Shown: positions 60,328-64,000 of the stretch, piece by piece | How positions within the stretch are numbered: position 1 is the stretch's first letter | How the letters are laid out: every line of letters starts with the position of its first letter | Assembly: GCA_035633215.1 (NCBI GenBank) | Contig: DASQFI010000045.1 | Span: 124,001-188,000 of the forward strand | Source of the DNA: DASQFI01 sp035633215 | Lineage (GTDB): Bacteria; Acidobacteriota; Vicinamibacteria; Vicinamibacterales; SCN-69-37 | Reading direction: 5' to 3' | DNA: 64,000 nucleotides | The notes under the pieces: generated by a model | Told to the model about the DNA's origin: nothing | Databases searched by the model: none | What the model saw: the letters and a program-made list of their open reading frames with translations, nothing else | Made by a program: the position numbers and the translations under genes

Positions 60328-60612
60328 TCAGCCGGCTGAGCGCTCGAACCTGACGGTGTGGGCCAGCAGATTTGGCGTGGCGGTCCTGCTGGCTTGGGTC
60401 CACGAGCGAGCCTGCACCGATGGCGTGTTGTCTGCGTCTGCGTTCGCCCACCACCCGGGCTCTCGGCGCGCGGACTCAGGCAGCGCGAAGCCGAGCAGGT
60501 CTTCGATCTGAGCGAACGTCAGGACCACGGTCTCTGCGAACCTCTTCTCGAGGTAGTTGTACAGGGACAGGTACTCAGCCGGTACGGGAAAGGATCGTGG
60601 CTTCGAACTCAT
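60328..60612 (-). CDS. Small DUF7662-like protein
   Basis: The 94-residue protein reads YLSLYNYLEKRFAETVVLTFAQIEDLLGFALPESARREPGWWANA, a pattern I associate with small hypothetical proteins annotated as DUF7662. The domain occurs alone or beside nuclease and transport genes, and its function is unknown. The ATG at 60612 follows AGGGAG. It is divergent from the arsR-like gene. Confidence 0.75.
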   Translation of the reverse strand: MSSKPRSFPVPAEYLSLYNYLEKRFAETVVLTFAQIEDLLGFALPESARREPGWWANADADNTPSVQARSWTQASRTATPNLLAHTVRFERSAG

Positions 60613-60682
60613 GAGGCTCCCTCTACCGTACACGATTGAACCGCCGCCAGCGTGTTCATAACGGCGCAGGCGCCCCAGGCTC

Positions 60683-60731
60683 TTGACAGAAACCCGCCAG
60701 ATCGTAATACTGAACCGTATGGTTCAGTATT
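60683..60731 (+). promoter_or_regulatory. arsR-SRPBCC promoter with palindromic operator over the start codon
   Basis: TTGACA (60683-60688) and TAATAC (60705-60710) are 16 bp apart. Arms AATACTGAACC (60706-60716) and GGTTCAGTATT (60721-60731) form a perfect 11-bp palindrome around GTAT. It covers the -10 box, the transcription start and the ATG at 60719. This is most simply an autoregulatory site for the ArsR-family protein. Confidence 0.82.
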
Positions 60732-61057
60732 CGCCTCGGCTTGACGCGGCCTTCTCGGCCCTGTCCGACCCCATCCGCCGCGGCATCCTCGAGCACCTGG
60801 GCCGCAAGGATTCGTCGGTCAGCGACCTGGCGTCGAAGTTCGACATCACCCTCACCGGCCTGAAGAAACACGTGCAGGTCCTCGAACGGTCCGGGCTCGT
60901 GACCACGGAAAAGGTCGGGCGGGTGCGGACCTGCAGCCTGGGGCCGCGGCGGCTCGAGCACGAAGCCGACTGGATCGCCAACTACCGGCAAATGCTGGAA
61001 GCACGTTTTGACCGCCTCGGGGAGTTCCTCGAGCGCACGAAAGGATCATCGTCATGA
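60719..61057 (+). CDS. ArsR-family transcriptional regulator
   Basis: The 112 residues form one winged HTH: RLDAAFSALSDPIRRGILEHLG, SVSDLASKFDITLTGLKKHVQVLERSGLV and TTEKVGRVRTCSLG. No metal-binding Cys pair (CxC) is present, so it is probably not a metal sensor. It belongs to the ArsR type paired with SRPBCC proteins. The start at 60719 gives a leaderless mRNA, with the operator palindrome overlapping the ATG. Its stop overlaps the next gene. Confidence 0.92.
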   Translation: MVQYSPRLDAAFSALSDPIRRGILEHLGRKDSSVSDLASKFDITLTGLKKHVQVLERSGLVTTEKVGRVRTCSLGPRRLEHEADWIANYRQMLEARFDRLGEFLERTKGSSS

Positions 61058-61539
61058 GTCCCGCCGAAAAAACCACTGGCACGACCATCACCACCCCGAC
61101 CGATCGCGAGATCCGCATCGAGCGCATTTTCAACGCGCCCGTCGAGCGTGTGTGGAAAGCGTTCACGAATCCCACGCTCGTCGCGCAGTGGTGGGGCCGC
61201 GGCCACAAGCTGGTCATCGAGCGCATGGATGTCGAGCGCGGCGGCCACTGGCGGTTCGTGGAGCACGGACCCGAAGGGACGAACGGATTCGAGGGTCGAT
61301 ATCGCGAGGTCACGCCGCCGACGCGCATCGTGCAGACGTTCGAATGGGACGGCATGCCGGGACACGTGGTCATTGAAACCGTCACGCTCGAGCCGCTGGC
61401 CGATGGCCGCTCGAAGGTCGTCAATATCTCGCTCTTCCATACACGCGAGGAACGCGACGGCATGCTGAAGTCCGGGATGGAAGAGGGCCTCAACGAGAGC
61501 TATGCGGCGCTCGATCGTCTGCTCGCGAAGCTCGCGTGA
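61054..61539 (+). CDS. SRPBCC (AHSA1-like) domain protein
   Basis: The 161 residues show the START/AHSA1 pattern: IRIERIFNAPVERVWKAFTNPTLVAQWWGRGH, GGHWRFVEHGPEG, FEGRYREVTPPTRIVQTFEWDGMPGHVV and GMLKSGMEEGLNESYAALDRLL. This helix-grip fold binds hydrophobic ligands; no catalytic function can be assigned. ATGA overlap with the ArsR gene shows a two-gene operon, a pairing common in actinobacteria and acidobacteria. Confidence 0.92.
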   Translation: MSPAEKTTGTTITTPTDREIRIERIFNAPVERVWKAFTNPTLVAQWWGRGHKLVIERMDVERGGHWRFVEHGPEGTNGFEGRYREVTPPTRIVQTFEWDGMPGHVVIETVTLEPLADGRSKVVNISLFHTREERDGMLKSGMEEGLNESYAALDRLLAKLA

Positions 61540-61620
61540 CCTACTTCCAGATGTGAAATACGTCGAGCAGTTGTACTGGGTGGTCGACGAATGAGGCCGA
61601 GCCTGTCGGCCGACCGCGCG

Positions 61621-64000
61621 TTACTCGCTGCGGAGCGCCTGGAGCGGGTCGATGTGGGCGGCCCGCCGCGCCGGGATCCAGGTCGCCAGCATCGCCACGC
61701 CAATGACGACACACGCGACGACAGCAGCCAGGCCCACGGTGCCGGCCGGTGGATCCTGGCCTCGTGACACGGCCATCAGGCGCACGACGATCACGCTGAT
61801 CGTCAGACCCAGGAACAGTCCCACCAGGCTCAGCCGCAGTCCGCGAAACAGAAACATCCACACGACCCGCCGACGGTCCGCGCCGAGCGCGGTGCGAATG
61901 CCGATCTCCCGGACGCGCTGCCCGACCGCGAAGGCGACGACGGCATACAGGCCGATCGAAGACAGAAACAGCGCCAGGGCGCCGCTGCTCCCAATCGCGG
62001 TGATCACGTTCACGATGGAGCTTCGTTCGCTGGCCTCGATCGCGGCGAGCGTCGTGGCGCTCACGAGCGGCAGATCCGGCGCCTCGGCGTTGGCCGCGGA
62101 ACGAATCGCGGGAAGGACCGGCTCGGCGGGGCCCTGCGTTCGAATCAGGAAATGGCCGGTGACGCGCACGTTGGGGACGAAGACGCGCTGGACGTCGCCG
62201 CTCCCGTCGACCTGCCCGGCCGGCGAGTCATCCACCACGCCAACCACGACGAACATGCCAGCGTTTCGCTGGCTGCGGCCCGAGCTGATGACGCGCCGGC
62301 CGATCGGATCGGCGGGGCCCCAGAGCCGTCGCGCCAGGCCCGCGCTGATCACCACTCCGCTGTTGTCAGCTTTGTCGGCCGCATTGAAGTCGCGGCCGCG
62401 AACGACCGGGAGTCCCATGAGGGGAAAATAGCCAGTCGGCGCGGCGTGCGCCCGGATCATGACCGCCGGACCGGATTCCACCCCGGTCACCCGATCCGAA
62501 GGGTGCACCGCGAGCTCGAGGTAGTCCTCGCCATTCTCCTGCGGGACGACCGCCACCACGCCAGGCACCGCCGCAAATCGTGTCTGCAGGCGGCGCAGGC
62601 CTTCCTCGCGGTTCTGGTCGATGGATCCGTAACGCGGATTCGTGTTGAAGCGCACGTCGAGAATCCGATCGGCGAAGACCTGGGACGGGAGCCTGCGGAG
62701 ATCGGCCCGCATTTCCAGGATCAGCGCGCCCATGCCGAGCAGCGCCGGCTGCGTAAACGCGATCTGCGCGACGACGAGTCCGGCCTGCAGCCGCGACCGA
62801 AGGGCCACGACCGCGCCGGTCGTATCCTTCAACACCTCCGAGAGCGCGAGACGCGTCGCATGCAACGCCGGCGAGAGGCCGAACACGATCCCGGTGGCCA
62901 CGGCGATCCCGAACGTGAACACCAATCCGCGCCAGTCCAGCTGGATCTCCACGTCGGGAATGCTCGTGTCGAACAGCCTCAGGAGGAGCCAGATCACAAA
63001 CAATCCGAGGGCGCCGGCGGCCAGCGCGAGCTGCACGCTCTCGGTCACGAGTTGTCGAATGATTCTTCGGCGGGGCGCGCCCAGCGCCAGGCGCAACGCC
63101 ATTTCCCGGCGGCGCGCGACCGCGAGGCCCGCCAGCAGCGTCGTCACGTTCGTGCACGTGATCAACAGAATGAACACCGGGATCGACAGGCTCGCGACGC
63201 GACCGACTCCGTCCGGAGCCTCGCCCGACGGCGGGAAGTAATTGCTGGCGAGCAGCTCCACGACGTCCGTCGAGAGATCGTGACGCCCCAGCCCACGTGT
63301 GCTCTGTTCCGCGGCCCGTGCCGCGATCGCCTCGACCGTGGGCAATGTCTCACTGACCTGGATGCCCGGACGCAAACGCGCGACGAGACCGAAAGACGCC
63401 GCGTCGTAGCCGGTCAGTGTCGTCGCAGCAACGCGCTGCACGACTGGACGCGCGTTGAGGGGCAGCCAGACACGCACCTGCGAGCCACCCGTTCTCGCCC
63501 CGGCGAAGCGGCGCGGCGCCACTCCCACGATCGTCACCGGCACGTCGTTCACTTTCAGGGTCCGGCCCAGCACGTCAGGCGCGCGATCGAAGTACCGTTC
63601 CCACACGACGTGGCTGATCACGGCCGCCAGCGCCGTCGCGGTGTCGCCGGCCGGGACAGCCGTGGGCAGACCCGCCCCCATGATCGGACGCACACCCAGC
63701 ACCTGGAAGTAGTTGGGGGTCACGTAGGTCGCCGCGCCACTGTGCAGGCTCTCCTCGGTGCGACCCACATCCAGAACGACATCCGCCGAGCTCCACGCGG
63801 CCACGGCGGTGAACAGATTCTCCTGCGCCGCGTACTCGAGGTATTCGGGGTACGAGAATTCACGCCCGATCACATGGCCGGGCCACGTGTGCCGGTCGAT
63901 GCCGCGAATGCGCACGGCCGATGAGTCGCGCGCCATGCCCGGCAGCGGACCGTTCACGAACGAGTACACGAGCAGAAAGAGCGCCGTGTTGAAGCCGATC
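61621..64000 (-). CDS. MacB/FtsX-type ABC permease, ADOP family (5' end outside window)
   Basis: The frame enters at the right edge (IGFNTALFLLVYSFVNGPLPG) and keeps about 792 residues. It has a MacB periplasmic core domain (TPNYFQVLGVRPIMGAGLP), an FtsX domain (FILLITCTNVTTLLAGLAVARRREMALRLALGAPRRRIIRQLV), a second periplasmic part and a second FtsX domain (YAVVAFAVGQRVREIGIRTALGADRRRVVWM), ending ARRAAHIDPLQALRSE. This duplicated layout without an ATPase is the acidobacterial orphan permease type. Export of a peptide or lipid is possible; the substrate is unknown. Confidence 0.92.
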   Translation of the reverse strand, partial: IGFNTALFLLVYSFVNGPLPGMARDSSAVRIRGIDRHTWPGHVIGREFSYPEYLEYAAQENLFTAVAAWSSADVVLDVGRTEESLHSGAATYVTPNYFQVLGVRPIMGAGLPTAVPAGDTATALAAVISHVVWERYFDRAPDVLGRTLKVNDVPVTIVGVAPRRFAGARTGGSQVRVWLPLNARPVVQRVAATTLTGYDAASFGLVARLRPGIQVSETLPTVEAIAARAAEQSTRGLGRHDLSTDVVELLASNYFPPSGEAPDGVGRVASLSIPVFILLITCTNVTTLLAGLAVARRREMALRLALGAPRRRIIRQLVTESVQLALAAGALGLFVIWLLLRLFDTSIPDVEIQLDWRGLVFTFGIAVATGIVFGLSPALHATRLALSEVLKDTTGAVVALRSRLQAGLVVAQIAFTQPALLGMGALILEMRADLRRLPSQVFADRILDVRFNTNPRYGSIDQNREEGLRRLQTRFAAVPGVVAVVPQENGEDYLELAVHPSDRVTGVESGPAVMIRAHAAPTGYFPLMGLPVVRGRDFNAADKADNSGVVISAGLARRLWGPADPIGRRVISSGRSQRNAGMFVVVGVVDDSPAGQVDGSGDVQRVFVPNVRVTGHFLIRTQGPAEPVLPAIRSAANAEAPDLPLVSATTLAAIEASERSSIVNVITAIGSSGALALFLSSIGLYAVVAFAVGQRVREIGIRTALGADRRRVVWMFLFRGLRLSLVGLFLGLTISVIVVRLMAVSRGQDPPAGTVGLAAVVACVVIGVAMLATWIPARRAAHIDPLQALRSE

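Overview
The window is GC-rich chromosomal DNA from a Gram-negative bacterium, most likely an Acidobacteriota member, perhaps class Vicinamibacteria. This is inferred from gene content: a large FtsX/MacB-like permease of the type abundant in acidobacteria, secreted Asp-box propellers, an outer-membrane Lpt system, a complete Tol-Pal cluster, and an HPr kinase/RapZ/EIIA-Man regulatory PTS next to rpoN. No species can be named from sequence alone. Genes are packed tightly and many neighbours overlap by ATGA, GTGA or TGATG. GTG and TTG starts are common, so several starts were chosen from overlaps and Shine-Dalgarno sites.

Layout: 1-3.5 kb has a XerD 3' end, metK and a membrane-anchored PHP-domain protein. 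3.5-5.9 kb is one LptF-LptG fusion. A 660-bp gene-poor stretch follows. 6.6-11.8 kb (minus) carries parB, parA, a bifunctional nuclease, miaB and recN. 11.9-16.9 kb (plus) is the tol-pal operon. ssb (17.35 kb) sits between two intergenic repeat arrays. 18.1-36.0 kb is a long minus-strand run. In transcription order it is guaA, dnaE, accA, recJ, an LptC-LptA-like fusion, lptB, rpoN, hpf, hprK, rapZ, EIIA-Man, a GIY-YIG element, HPr, EI and a cupin. 36-44.6 kb has a beta-propeller, an aminotransferase pseudogene, a membrane protein, a very large NtrY-like kinase, pssA-psd and a small DUF465-like protein. 44.6-51.8 kb has a tsaB-rimI fusion divergent from mutS, a truncated solute-binding protein gene, a deoxyhypusine synthase-like plus ureohydrolase pair, and a YfgM-like protein. 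Then come tRNA-Arg(CCU), apt, acylphosphatase, a 1113-aa secreted Asp-box protein, a secreted DUF4214-like protein, YciI plus an ECF42-type sigma factor, an HTH membrane protein, a small DUF7662-like protein, an ArsR-SRPBCC pair, and the 5'-truncated end of the FtsX-type permease.

The most unusual signal is a family of short elements with terminal inverted repeats beginning GTGCCGTTCCAACTT. The full copy (20538-20862) encodes a 93-aa GIY-YIG nuclease-like protein whose C-terminal residues and stop lie in the terminal repeat, and it sits inside the EIIA-HPr junction. A 106-bp copy without a gene sits in the tolQ-tolR junction. A 30-bp one-ended remnant sits between dnaE and accA. In the two complete insertions the element end lies exactly at the upstream gene's TAG stop and TA is repeated on both sides, consistent with TA target duplication at stop codons. 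This could be a nuclease-associated mobile element with non-autonomous derivatives.

Other themes are repeat-derived peptides inside miaB and hpf and at the end of accA, intergenic inverted-repeat arrays, fused Lpt proteins, and -10 boxes 5-9 nt before start codons (probable leaderless mRNAs), several of them shared by divergent genes.
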